A program made the position numbers and the translations under genes. From NCBI GenBank assembly GCA_033439255.1, contig CM065886.1, positions 1,116,001 to 1,180,000 of the forward strand: a stretch of DNA of 64,000 bases, in the 5' to 3' direction. Under the pieces are notes generated by a model that searched no databases, had not been told where the DNA came from, and saw only the letters and a list, made by a program, of their open reading frames with translations. This document shows, piece by piece, positions 36,527-51,466 of the stretch (the stretch's first letter is position 1; each line of letters begins with the position of its first letter). Source of the DNA: Hericium rajendrae. Taxonomy: Eukaryota > Basidiomycota > Agaricomycetes > Russulales > Hericiaceae.

Positions 36527-38557
36527 CTAATCAGTAGACAAGGGCTCGCCCCACCTCACCTTCGGCGCGGTAGGGTACACAGGGTACAGATACATGTCGG
36601 TCCGCGCATCAGCGTACTCCATCACGACCTCGCGCTCGACGCGCACCGACACGGTGAGCTCGCCGAGGTCCTGTTCCGCGTGCGCCGACTCCTCGCCGTA
36701 CCGCGCGCCCTTGCGCGTCGCGGCGAACTGCGCGCGCATCGCATTGCTGACGTCGCGCGACGACTGCAGGTATTCGCTGAGCAACTCGCGGGGCGGGCTA
36801 GGGCTAGTTCCGGCGTCTGTGGGCACGGCTATCAGAGCGGAGTAGGGTGGATGTGCGGGGGAGACTGACCGCGGATGTGGATCAGGATGCGCTGGCTCAT
36901 GATCCATGTTACGGCATAACCTAGCGATGCACTTAGAGCCGGTGTGAGATGCTGTAAGCAAAACTGGTTGCCAAAAGCATATGGCACTTACCCGGATGAC
37001 TATAAGAAACAGTCAGATATAAAAGGATCATTCATGCATTCACGGGGAAAACTGACCTGCAAAGACTCATCGCTGCCACGGTACAGAATTACATTGAGAA
37101 CGTTCGAGCCTAGCGAATAGGTCATCAGAGTCTAGTCGTTGCAGAATTCTGGAAGCATCGGAGTTACCAGTCAGTACCACGAAATAGCCAATGCCGTCGT
37201 ACAGCATTCTACGTGGATGTCAGCTCCTTTCCAATTAAGCATGAAACCTTCTCACACTCTGATGAGGTGCGACATCCTGCAGGGGGCAGGTCAGTGCCAA
37301 TAACATAATCATAGCACGGGAAAACACGCACGCAGATGATCGCGGCCTGTATCGGATCAAGTAAAGAGTGGAAATTCCTAGGGTCGCCAGGTCGAATATC
37401 ATCGACATAAGGTAGAATAACCAGACAGCTAAGTCGTTTTCGGGATTTGAGTTTGCGGGCGAGCAGCTGGAAGAACACCGTAAACAAGCAAGACTACAAG
37501 CGAGCAGTGTCATACTTACTTTCCCTGATAACCGGATGAAGATACGTGTAGTCAGACGTAGGAGTGGTCAAAGCATGGAAAGCTATACGTACATTCACGC
37601 TAACGGCTAGATCGCCGGTGTTGTCAGCTCTCTAGCAATAGAAGAGCCAACATCCGCACTCACGGATTCGATGATACATATTTGTGAACCATTCTAACTG
37701 TCGAACGAAGACGCCGTCAGCACGCATCGGCGAGACACCATAAAGATATTCGGCTCACAACTGTGATAACTACTCCAACAACAACAAGGCCAATCCCTAT
37801 CCACCGACTTCGCCGCGCGATATTCCACGCCCTTGCGCCGAGAATGATTTGCGAGACCATCGTCTGCATGACTTAGACACGGCAATGTCAGATCGGATAG
37901 AACAGGTGCAGGAGAAGTGCAATCACCTTTGAGCACAGGCGCTGCCATGTAATAATGCCGACACGATTCCTGCGTGAAATGGCGACCGAAGAAGCCGACA
38001 TTGCTGACTATGAGTACAGCTATGCTGATGTATCTGCAGAACATAAACATTTCATTCGGCGATAATGAGAGCATAGGCAAAGGCCGCTCGCACCTGATCA
38101 AGACGAAAAGAACGACGCCAGCACTGAGGACATAACGCGAAGATAGTCGAATTGAGGATGACTCTGATTAAGAACACTTCAACGCGCACCTAGGACGAAT
38201 TGGCTTAGGCTGACTTCGGTAGAACCGCCATTCCGCAGGAAGGGTGTGGATGTAACTGTAAGTCAAGGTAGCAGCAACTCAGTAAGGTTTCCGCAAGAAG
38301 TCTGAGGACAAACCACTCCTACTCACTCGTACAAAGCAATAGAGAGCGACGCAATGCGCAAATTATTCGCCGTCGTCTGCGACTGGAGAGAATCAGCGCG
38401 GATCCATAAGTCAAGCATATTGCCTAGGAAATACGTGGGGACCAGCAGCAGCAGGAGCACGGGAAGGTCATAAATATGGATCCTGATTATACTCACATGA
38501 TGTTATAAGAGCATTACTTACCCGATCGTTGGCGGCGCCTGTCCTTTGGAGTTTCAT
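36527..38557 (-). CDS. DUF6533 domain multi-pass membrane protein
   Basis: Intron-dense gene starting MKLQRTGAANDR at 38557. Spliced blocks are IHIYDLPVLLLLLVPTYFLG (38,420-38,490) and RIASLSIALYDYIHTLPAEW joined across an intron, the DUF6533 signature with WRFYRSQ. LSAGVVLFVLIR, YISIAVLIVSNVGFF, NDLAVWLFYLMSMIFDLATL (about 37,390-37,450) and MLYDGIGYFVVLTG (about 37,160-37,210) follow, then TWIMSQRILIHIR (36,868-36,910) and a soluble tail ending PLSTD with the stop at 36527. About seven helices are predicted, resembling a receptor-like topology, but no signalling role is established for the family. It belongs to a large basidiomycete-expanded group. Confidence 0.75.
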
Positions 38558-39807
38558 ATTCGACCCTTTCGGAATGATCCCGGCTAGCGATCGACAGGCG
38601 ACAGGTCGCCGGAGGAGCGGCGGTTATGCGGAAAGTGGACGGTAGCGGGCGGTGACTGGAACGTCATTGACGGGGCCCTCACAATTTTTCGAAGGCGCCA
38701 GTGTGACAGAAAGTGCACATCAGCCCGAAACCATGAAACATGTTCTGTAAGCTCGAACACCGCAGCTAGCCATCTTCGCGAAGCATTTTGCCAAATTCTT
38801 GGCTGTGCATACTAACTGGTTGGGTTTCATCTGAGACGTTGAAATAACAGATACACACCGACATGGACAGTAATTTAAGGTCAGGCGGCATCATAATATC
38901 AGCATATCCGCCTGTTCAGGAACAAGTGGCGTTTTCCTGTGTATGCACGATGCATACCAAATGGCGGGCTGATTCTTGACGTCTTTCATCCATTAATTGA
39001 TGCTGGGCATGATGCCGCGGCCGAGGTCGAATGTAATAGTGCGAGCGCCGAGTAGCATCATCACAGGCCAAAATTACCCAGCTTCCCCGCTCTCCTCGGG
39101 ATCTAAAAGTAGTGCGGTCGGTATGCGAGCGGCATGGAAACTGAGTATCCACTCACATGCATATGGGGATGCCTTGTTCCATTCTGAGGTCGCAATGATG
39201 TCGTCAGTTCACCTGGAAACATTCGCAAGGTGTTCTGTCCAGTAATTCGGTCGAGATGAGAACCAGTAATTAACCATCCAGCGCGGTATAATGACAGAGA
39301 TAATCATGTACAACATGTCATGATAGGAACTTGGCTTCACAGATGCCCTGGGCTAGGCTAGACTGGATTGCAGAGGAGGAGCATCAGATTCAGAGCTTGA
39401 GGAAGACCGGAACTGGATTTGTAGAATGAGACCCAATTTGTGCTCTCGAAGAATATCGCATAGTTGGATATCGAAACAAAGGGCAATTTGTAGCTGGTGA
39501 TTTCAAAGTAAGTCAGATCCGTTGTCTGCATAGTGTCCGCGTCGTTCAAGACGACGTCTGACGACGAGGAGCGCAGACGTTGCGCAGACGGTTTGATATT
39601 GACCGGGCCGACCGGGCCGGTGCTAAAAATCAGTCGGCGAACCTTCAACTTCGACAAGATACTTGTGCAAGCAATTGTATCTCCAACGACACTGTATCTC
39701 TAGTCCGACCTTTCACTTTCCAACTGTATCAAACAGCAGTCTTGTTCTGTACCGTCCTTGTTCAACTCGACTAATCTCGGGAACCAGCAATCCAGTAATA
39801 TTCAAAG
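38558..39807. other. intergenic region between two divergent genes
   Basis: No gene was recognised. It should hold the divergent promoters of the DUF6533 gene and the tRNA methyltransferase. C/T-rich tracts at 39,690-39,780 just ahead of the ATG at 39808 are typical of fungal leaders. Confidence 0.4.
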
Positions 39808-43234
<3,427 letters not shown>

Positions 43235-43289
43235 CTGAGCTCGTTGTCAGATTGCGCACACTTACATATGTAACACATGATATTCGTCT

Positions 43290-44030
43290 TGTCTTCGTCT
43301 GTTATCCCGCGACAAGCTGCGACTCGAAACATTTGGGTTGCGGCTAACAGAAAGTATCCACCTTCGCGTCCACGCCATCGAGCCCGTTTGGCCATATTCG
43401 TACTGGAACTGGCACCCTTGACAAGCCGTATGTAGTGCGTGCATGCAGTCAACAAAGCGGCATAATATATGTCCGTCACATAACCTTAAAAACACTCCCT
43501 TAGGTGCGACCTAGAACGGAAGGAAGTCATCCATATTCGTATCTCCAGTTGCTGGTATGCGACCATGGGTGAGCTGAAAACGGTAAGAAGTCGTCCGCAT
43601 CCAGGTCCTTGCCTTGGATCGTTCCCTTGCGACAACCTGAGACCCACAAACGGTAGGATGTCCTCCATATTTGTATCTTCAGCATCCGCCCTGCAGCCGG
43701 AGCAACAACACGCAACCTGAAAAGGGTAGGAATACAAGTGCTGTCAATGCCTCAAGTTCTTGCCCGATCAATGCCCTTGCGACAAACCGCAACTTGAAAA
43801 CGATCCGATGTCTTTCACATTCCTGCCTTACATTATTTCCTTGCGACAGCCCGTGACCTGGAAATAGTAGGAAATTGTTCTCTTGCGACAACCTGCAAAT
43901 TTGCGATGCACGGGGGATTCCTGTTGCATATTGTCACCATGCGACAACCTACGACCCATGAAAGGATGTGGAACACGTCTGCATCTTCGGCTGTTATCCT
44001 GCGACAAGCTGCGTCTCGAGAAACCGTATA
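43290..44030. repeat. degenerate tandem repeat built on GCGACAAsCTGCGAC
   Basis: At least eight spaced copies of a loose unit: GCGACAAGCTGCGAC near 43,308, GCGACCTAGAAC near 43,505, GCGACCATGGGTGAGCTGAAAACGGTA near 43,558, TTGCGACAACCTGAGACC near 43,627, CAACCTGAAAAGGGTAGGA near 43,713, TTGCGACAAACCGCAACTTGAAAAC near 43,785, TTGCGACAGCCCGTGACCTGGAAA near 43,842 and 43,880, ATGCGACAACCTACGACC near 43,938 and GCGACAAGCTGCGTCTCG near 43,999. Spacing is irregular (about 50-100 bases) and the copies are diverged. It lies just after the methyltransferase stop. Not a CRISPR; possibly an old minisatellite. Confidence 0.65.
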
Positions 44031-44303
44031 GCCATACTCAGCACTGGAATTCCTCGAGAAGCCATGTGCAGCACGCGGATACATTCAACGAGACAGCACA
44101 ATATGTGTCCCGTCACTTACCCTTATAAACAGTCAAAGATCACATCACTTACCCTTATGAATAGTCAACGATCACATTTAGGTAGCCCTACAGAGCCACT
44201 ATCTAGAGGTAGCGGGAGATATGGCCGGCATTCTGAATTATTCTGTCGCTTCGCTAAGGGCAGGACAGAATCGCTCGGGAGAACCGGTCCCAACTGAATT
44301 CCG

Positions 44304-44706
44304 CTAAATGCATGAGAAAAATTCGGCGACTCGAATGAGAGCTGCGGCACTCACGACGTTCGCATTCCAGAACGGATCCTTCTGCACGATCTCCTTGGCC
44401 TCTTCCAAGGAACTTGCCTCGATGACTAGGTACGTTCCGACCATCTTCGGATCCTGGACGCCCTCTTCCAGCGACTCAGGCGCGACCATGATGCCCACGT
44501 CAACTACCGGTCGCAGGATGATCAGCAGCACGTGAACGCAGGGAAAACGAGTTCATCGACGTACTGAGGATACCGCTCTCCTTCATCGCTACTATGCGCG
44601 CGGCGTGCGTCGCTCCAGCAGACCGTTGCTGGCTGCCTGCATCGGCGTCATTATGATCGGGTGCATAGACGAGGAAGTGAGGCTTCGGAGTGTTCTTAGA
44701 CAACAT
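44304..44706 (-). CDS. YCII-domain protein
   Basis: Small two-exon gene. Start MLSKNTPKPHFLVYAPDHND at 44706. The exon ends at KESGIL and an intron with a GTACGT donor joins to IDVGIMVAPESLEEGVQDPK, then MVGTYLVIEASSLEEAKEIV, KDPFWNANVVSAA and the end AEFFSCI before the stop at 44304. The pattern (FxVYAxD start, HxxxxxxxKESG, gxxMVGxxxVxEAxSxEEAxxxVxxDPF) is the YCII-like dimeric alpha/beta-barrel fold. The enzymatic role is not established for fungal members. About 110 residues, the usual size. Compact and apparently intact. Confidence 0.85.
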
Positions 44707-45265
44707 GGTGAATGATGGGCAACGGAAGAATGTGATTGGTTCCAGTGCGCATGGATGAGTCTTTTTATACTCGAACATGAGCAAGATAGAGAGCCTGTTT
44801 TCCAAGCCCGATAATTAATAGCGTACGATCGAGTATGTTGAGGACACCATGGCCCGTTCCTCACCCAGGCTCGAGTTCCGTCGAGCATCGAATGGGCGAA
44901 TACTGTGCGAGCCGATCGCAGACCCACTTCATGACCGGCGTGTGTTGAGAGCAGTATGGAGTAGTATGGTTCTTCGGCGGGGTTAAGTATATCATTCTCA
45001 GACTGGCGTCACAAAGGAATCGACGATGAGTTCAATCGGCTGCGCTACGTCAGCTTCTTCTCCCAGTCGATCATCCTTTCTCGCCTGAGAGCGCGGTGTT
45101 ACGGTTAAAGGAGATAACATGGAGAACATCAGACGGACATCTCGAAACAACTCATCTCGGTCATGGATCTCGTTTGTCTGGTTTTTAGTCAGCGGTCTGT
45201 TAACACGCACCTCATGAAACAAATAACGGAATAATCTAGACATGGGGAAAGGGATGATATAGAGC

Positions 45266-45768
45266 TTAAAGATCGACAGGGAGCTGTGTTTGCGCCTGAG
45301 CACCTGGGGTTTTCAACATCATGGGTAGGTAGGATGCCACCAGCGCAAACAAAGAAAGCCTGAACGACGTGGCAGTCAACAACAGCTCAGCGCGATATTC
45401 GAAATAACGCACATCAGATTCGCGATAGGCGGGCTACCGCCCTCCTTCGTCCGCAGGGGGTGCTGGTTGATCCACGCATTGAATCCCAGTATGAACGCAG
45501 GCCACGCCAGGTACCTGCCGACGCGATCAGTCATTCTTCGCATTTTGAGATAGCTCATGACGCACCTATTCCGCGTCACCATGATCAACCCAGACAGAAA
45601 CATACCTGACGTTGCGAGCGCGTCTGCACGCATCCAGTAATGATGTGAGCCGACCTGGCATATGTTCATGAAGGCACAGAAGTACGCACCGACACTCTCC
45701 GTACGCCATACCGACGGCGGGCAGTACTTGACTTCGAGAGACGCGTCGCGTGGGTCGTTCTGCGACAT
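45266..45768 (-). CDS. Asterix-like PAT-complex subunit (UPF0139)
   Basis: Small ER membrane protein gene starting MSQNDPRDASLEVKYCPPS at 45768; DPR plus KYxPP is the Asterix N-terminal signature. Splicing joins a TRN-R-YLAWPAFILGFNAWIN segment to KEGGSPPIANL and, through a last intron, to MLSLFALVASYLPMML, which aligns with the conserved final helix (human SFMLSISAVVMSYL). The stop is at 45266-45268. In animals Asterix with CCDC47 forms the PAT chaperone that shields polar membrane helices during insertion at the ER translocon. The middle exon limits (around 45,520-45,610) are less sure. The fungal protein is slightly longer than the human one. Confidence 0.7.
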
Positions 45769-46050
45769 GGTATGAGCTATACTTTGAGGGATTTGAATGG
45801 CCGAGCAGCTACAGGAGGGAGCCTGTAACGCGGGGAACGAGCGTCATTATAATTACCTTATCAGTTTCCTTAACAGTATTTAAATATTTAATGTAATGTT
45901 CCAAAAATAATTTGTCAAAGCTCGATCTCATTGGGATCTCATCCAACAACTTGGCACGCTTGTCAAATGCTTGTGCTATAGTATATACATTGCTGGTCGG
46001 ATTTCATGAACCTCTCCTCACCATCTTGATGCACGGTGGTATTCTGCAAA

Positions 46051-47124
46051 CTATTTCCGAAAACGTCCTGCCAATTCGTACCCAGCCGCGATATGGTCCA
46101 GTCGAGCATCTACCATGCAGCCCCTCTTCACAAACCCTGCAAAAGATCGGGGTTATTCCATGCAAGTGTAAGGAGTTGCAATCACACTTACCTTTGAGTT
46201 CTTGGTAGAGCTTGGCGAGCTCTACGACATGCACAGTGATGGCCTCGCCTTCGTCTAGCTTCTGTTTCGGAGTTTCGAGCTTGTCCTCCAGATCGACGTT
46301 GACGATGACGAGCTGCATATTCGCCGTCGACATACCTGTATCCCAAATAAGCAGAAATCCTATGGCCAAATGCTGAAAAACTAGCCTGGATCACTGACAA
46401 CAACGTCGCCCGTCTCTTCGATCCCCGTTCCGACATAGCCCGTCTCTTCTTCGAGCTCTCTGAGAGCGGCCTGCTCGGTCGTCTCTCCTTCGTCGATGAG
46501 ACCGGCCGGCAGCTCTACAATCAATTGTTATTTGAAAAGATTCTTATCATGTTAATGTATAACCCTGCCGATCATGAACTTGTCGATTGGCGGCCGATAC
46601 TGCTCAACGACCACCGTTGAGGTCTCAAACGCCTTGGTCTTCGAGCGGATGATGGCAAGGATGGCTACAGCTGAGCAACTCTCGGATCAGATGTATTCTG
46701 GATTCCGTAAACAATGAAACCTACCATCTACGCCAGTCGATCCTCTTGTCTTCCGCTCAGCTGATTCCCAGACTCTCTACAAAGAACGAATGAACGAAGC
46801 GTCAGCGTCAAATGTCAAAGAATACCTTTCGCCCCTGAGCATCCTGCCAGTTTATTTTCTTCAACGCGATCCACCTAATCCACCGCAAAAATATCGCGGT
46901 TCAATCAGATCACATCTTTGGCGAGAAGTCCGCAAAGAAAATCATTACTTGGCCTGGCTGCTGTCAAGCGGCTCCGTGGACAGAATGCATGGTTTCTGTG
47001 CCATGTTGTGTACTGTAGATGCGTGTCGTCTGCGTGTCCCCGTCAGGGTGCTTTGAGGTAGTCTTCGAGGGTTCAACGAAGGAGTGTTGAGCCGGTGAAG
47101 CGATCTGCAGGACGATTTGAACAT
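46051..47124 (-). CDS. Nudix ADP-sugar pyrophosphatase, YSA1/NUDT5-like
   Basis: Hydrolyses ADP-ribose-type nucleotide sugars to AMP and sugar phosphate. Exons read [19 protein letters not shown] then [49 protein letters not shown] and the Nudix box [20 protein letters not shown] with TGY following (46,430-46,505). [17 protein letters not shown] follows, and the last exon [15 protein letters not shown] ends with TAG at 46051-46053. The Nudix residues G, E, R, EE and the G after them are all present. There are two possible starts: the inner ATG at 47004, which gives the core YSA1-like start, or an upstream in-frame ATG at 47124. The latter adds about 40 residues rich in Arg and Ser and poor in acids ([15 protein letters not shown]...[10 protein letters not shown]), resembling a mitochondrial presequence. 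Confidence 0.87.
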
Positions 47125-47388
47125 ACAGTACAGCCTGAGTCCACGGGGAAAGTTCAGAGGTCTGACGTCACCGACCGCACAACCACCGCAGTCCTGCGCC
47201 AACGGCCCGGTACGGAGCAGACATCGTGTCCTCGAGAAAGAAGAGCAACAACAATATTAACGATAGCATGAAAGCAGGTACAATATTTTACATCCTAAAT
47301 GTGGGGGTATACTAAGACATCCAGCTTGTCGAGAAACGGCGCAATAGAGAGCAAAAACAATTGACGAAGATAGACACGACACAACTAC

Positions 47389-50300
47389 TCAGAGAGAAGC
47401 GAGAACCGACTGGACCCATGCGTTCTTCACGAGACGTGGTTGGAACTCGGCAAAACAAGCCTTGAGCTGCGCGAGCTGTGCCTCCGCCGAGAGGCCACCC
47501 GCCTGAGAAGGCGCGTCATCAGACATGAGGACGTCGCCGTCGTCGTCCACAGCTTGGCCCGCCGGTGCTTGGGCACTCCATGTCTTGAGGAACTCTTCGA
47601 TCAGCTGGACGCCTTCCTCTGTCACTTCGGGTGGAAGCTCAGGCTCTTGCGACGCCCCGTCTGTAGACAGGGGTGATCAGCACAGTAAGCACCAATGAGT
47701 AGATTGACCAACCCGTATTGAAGTCCTCGAGTTCATCGGCCTTACGCCTCGCGAGCTAAAAGAAGGGTGATCAAACTGTGACCAGACCAAAAAGAGCGCC
47801 GCTCAGCTTACCTTCACTACAGATTCTGGGAAGTTCGCTAGCTCGGCGACATGGATACCGAAGCTCTGGTCGCAAACGCCTAAGCAGCACTGTGAGCGCC
47901 CCTACTTTTCGAGTCTAACTGAGCCACTCACCGGGCTCGACCTTGTACAACAAAGTGATGTCGCGCTCTTGCGATGCTTCCCCGGCATTGGAAACGTGCG
48001 CGACAACGTGAAGGTTCTTCACATGCGACAGTTCTTGATCCAGTGCGGTCAATTCATGGAAGTGCGTCGCAAATAGACAGAAAGCATGAATTTGAGAAGC
48101 GATATGCCTGCAGAGGCGGTAAGTCTGGTTGTGGAACGAGTCGTCACGGGCAACTCACTCCGAGATAGCCCAAGCTAGGCCGAAGCCATCGTAGGTCGAT
48201 GTTCCTAGATAGCCCATCAGTGGGTCGTAGATAGACTTCGATTCGAGAAGACGCACCTCTTCCAAGCTCGTCAATGATGATGAGCGAATCCTTCGATGCA
48301 GACTAATGATCTACTCAGCATATCTTCCCACCGTATGTCATACATATCCGACGTACCTTGAGAATGGTCGCGGTCTCCAGCATCTCCGCCATGAACGTCG
48401 ATATACCCTTGAGCTGGCTGTCACCTGCACCGACACGACACAGGATAGAATCGAAGATGGGGATCTGCGCTTCAGCACAGGGCACAAACGAGCCGGCCTG
48501 CGCCATAAGTGCGATGACGCCCACTTGTCGGATGTACGTGCTCTTGCCGCCCATGTTGGGTCCAGCTACAGGAGTAGGCTTTAAGTGACGATAACGGCAC
48601 GGAATAAGGGTGAAACTCACTGATGATCTGGAACTCGCTTTCATCTGTGACGAAGTTAATTTGCATGTGTGTTTCGTCATCTAGCGAAAGTACTCACTTT
48701 TTATCATCTGGACGTCGTTGGGAATGAAGCTCATGTCGTCCTGGACCTCTAGGCAAGGATGGCGGGCTTCCTTCAAAATGAGATCGCCAGTACCTTGGGT
48801 ATTTCATCAGCATGGCACGTAAGGAATTGAGAAATTCGCAACCTTTCTCCATGACCGTTGGCTTGACGTAGGCTTCAGGAGCATTGACCGCGACATGGGC
48901 GAAGCTACAGCACGTGTCATTATTAGATCCTTCACTCATCAGATATAGAACTTTTACCTTAAACTGACATCCAAATGGGCCAGAACGCCATTGAGGTTCT
49001 CGAGCACAGGGGCGTAAGTCGCTGATAGTCATAGCATCAATGATCTCTCCAGCAGAAGCCGTTTCATTCGAAAGAAAGACTCACAAGCAATCCTAACGAC
49101 TTCCTTGACCAGTCCGCTCTGCGTGCGCGAGTATTGCGTCGTTGCATCCTGATATTCGACTGCCAGCTCCTTCAACGTCGTAGTCGTGAAGAAAACGCCA
49201 GACTTGGTCGTCCCCAGCTCAATATACTTCCTCTTATTCTGTATCGCCCGCGCATCCTACACCCATGCAGCGTCAGGCAGACCGCACACATCAGGAAGCC
49301 AAGCAACGCACGTTCTTCGTCAAGCGCATGCAATACCCATACGTCGCGGAGTTCTCCAAGTGCAGCTTCTTGTCGAGCTCCAAGCCGAGATCCAATCCGA
49401 CGTCGTGGTGCTCCTGGTCCAGCCCGTCGCGGACCTCGCGCAGCTTCTCGGCCAGAGCCTTCAGCCGCGCGTCGTAGTCGGGTTTGATCACGTAGTTATG
49501 CCGGTCGAGCTCTGCCAGGTCGAGCGTCTCCTCCGTCATCTCGGCGTACTTGTCCAGACTGGTCGCATACTCCTCGAAACGCGCGAGGTAGGTCTCTTGG
49601 ATGAGCTCCTTGCTGCGCTCGGTCAGCGTATTGACGTGTTTCAGGGTCTCGATGAGGCCTGCGAGCTATCGATACTGTCAGATTCCTGTCGAAGCGTTGA
49701 ACGTAAGGACAGACCTTGAGCACGGCCTGATACACTCGGACGACGTCCTCTAGCGAGGCCACGGACTTCTGGAAACGCTTGCAGATGCGGTTCATGTCGG
49801 GCATGTACTTCATGTAGTCGTCCTGCCATCATACCCGATGAGAATATGAATTTAAGTGGAGGCGACGCGGAGACGGACCTGGAGCGTCCGACGGGCATTG
49901 GCATCCTCGACGAAGATCTCAACGAGATCCTGCCTCTTCACTATAAAGAAGTTACCTCAATGCCATCAGGACAATGTGGGCAAGACGTACGGATCTCGTG
50001 TCGGTTGACGAGAGGCTGTTTGAGCCAGCTGCCAAGCAGCCGTGTTCCTTGTGCAGTCTTGCACTTGTTCAGCAGACCGGACAGCGTCGCGTTCTTGTTG
50101 ACAGAGCCCTAGTGTGGTAACATTCTAGTCAAAAAGGCCGGTAGTATCTACGAGAAACTCACAGCGCCAATTTCAACCAGGTTTAAGGCGCGCAATGCGC
50201 TGGCGTCCAGGCGCATATATTGACCGAGTTCATGCGTCCTAATAGTCCACGCCCCATGGTTTGCTGAGTCGCCTAGGAGACCAAGATACGCGAGCAGCGC

Positions 50301-51466
50301 GGCAAGGGCGCCTGGGGCCGTTGGCAAGCTGAGCTGGGCTGTTCGAAATAATGGTCGGAGTCAGTAGATAGAAACATAGCAAAGGCGGGCTTACGAAGGG
50401 CGCTGGATGCGTCTGCACTGGATGGGCCGGCTTCAGACTGTGGTATCAGTCGCGTGAGATCTTCTTCGAGGTGCTTTGCTGTGAACTCGCCTGGGTGAAA
50501 TTTTATCAGGTGAGTGATGCTGCGCATGAAACGAGGGAAGTATTACGAACTTGGTTTTCGCTCAGTGATCACGACACCACAGCGCTCCAGGACATCTCTG
50601 AGTTTTTTCAGATCAAAATCACGGTCAGTTGTACCTGTCGCAGTCCCAGTCGTAACCAAAGCCTCCTTGATTCCGAGCTGGATGACCAGTGTCTATTCAA
50701 CGATCATTAACGACTCTTGAAGTAGTCTGAAACAAGAACCCAAACCTCCGTATTTGAGAATAGGTCATTGTCCACAAAGTCCGAAACGCCGAGCTCGCGC
50801 GTGCTCGAATCCGCAAAAGCAATGCCGATAGTTTTGTTCTTGCTTTTAGACGGCGCGCCTGGGACAGTAGGCGTCGACGCAATTTTGATTGCCATGACCA
50901 TCGGGGCCGTCATGACATCCGTATCAGCGAATAGCATATCCTCGACTGCATGCAAGTTTCCTGGAGATGCCTGTGAAACGTGCACCGAGATATAGTCATC
51001 CAGGTCATACGTGCCATGCGAGCGCTTACCTCTTTGTCCAGCTTGAACTTCGTAACCTTCTTGCCCTGTCCACCTTCTGGCACCCATATCTCCACCTTCA
51101 GCTGCTTAATCGTGAGCGCCTCTCTCAGGAATGTCTTCGCGATCATTGGCCTGAGTGTCACGCTCGGCAGGCCTTTGTCTCGCGAGGCAGACCCGAGGTA
51201 CTTAAGCACCGAGTTGGTGTGGAACACATGCTGTGCGACATAGACAGCATCATCTCCATGTGCTGTATAGTATTCCTCGTTGCTCCGCACAAAGAGGCGT
51301 ATAGTACCTGTAGTTTCAGGCGACTTCGCAGGAAGCTTTTTGAAGAAAGTGCAGAATCCGGGGTCGATGCTCGTGTCTAATGCGGATAAGACTGAGTATA
51401 CCGAGAAGAAGAGGGCGACGTACCTATGTCCTGGTCGTCCTTTTCTTTGCCGTACATAAGAGCCAT
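47389..51466 (-). CDS. MSH2: DNA mismatch repair protein MSH2
   Basis: MutS homologue that pairs with MSH3 or MSH6 to bind mismatches. The start exon [14 protein letters not shown] (51466) is spliced to [16 protein letters not shown], followed by [17 protein letters not shown], the classical MSH2 N-terminus. The clamp/lever region includes [20 protein letters not shown] (49,480-49,520). The ATPase carries Walker [10 protein letters not shown] (48,545-48,565), [20 protein letters not shown] and [10 protein letters not shown], Walker [13 protein letters not shown] (48,256-48,290) and FATHFHEL (about 48,050-48,075). The C-terminal dimer helices end VQSVLASL at 47389. More than twelve short introns. 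All key ATPase motifs are present. A decayed piece of the same gene lies at 29,935-31,070. Confidence 0.93.

Noticed and set aside
43290-44030. Repeats considered as a CRISPR array
   Set aside because: Units are diverged, spacing is irregular, and the genome is clearly fungal.
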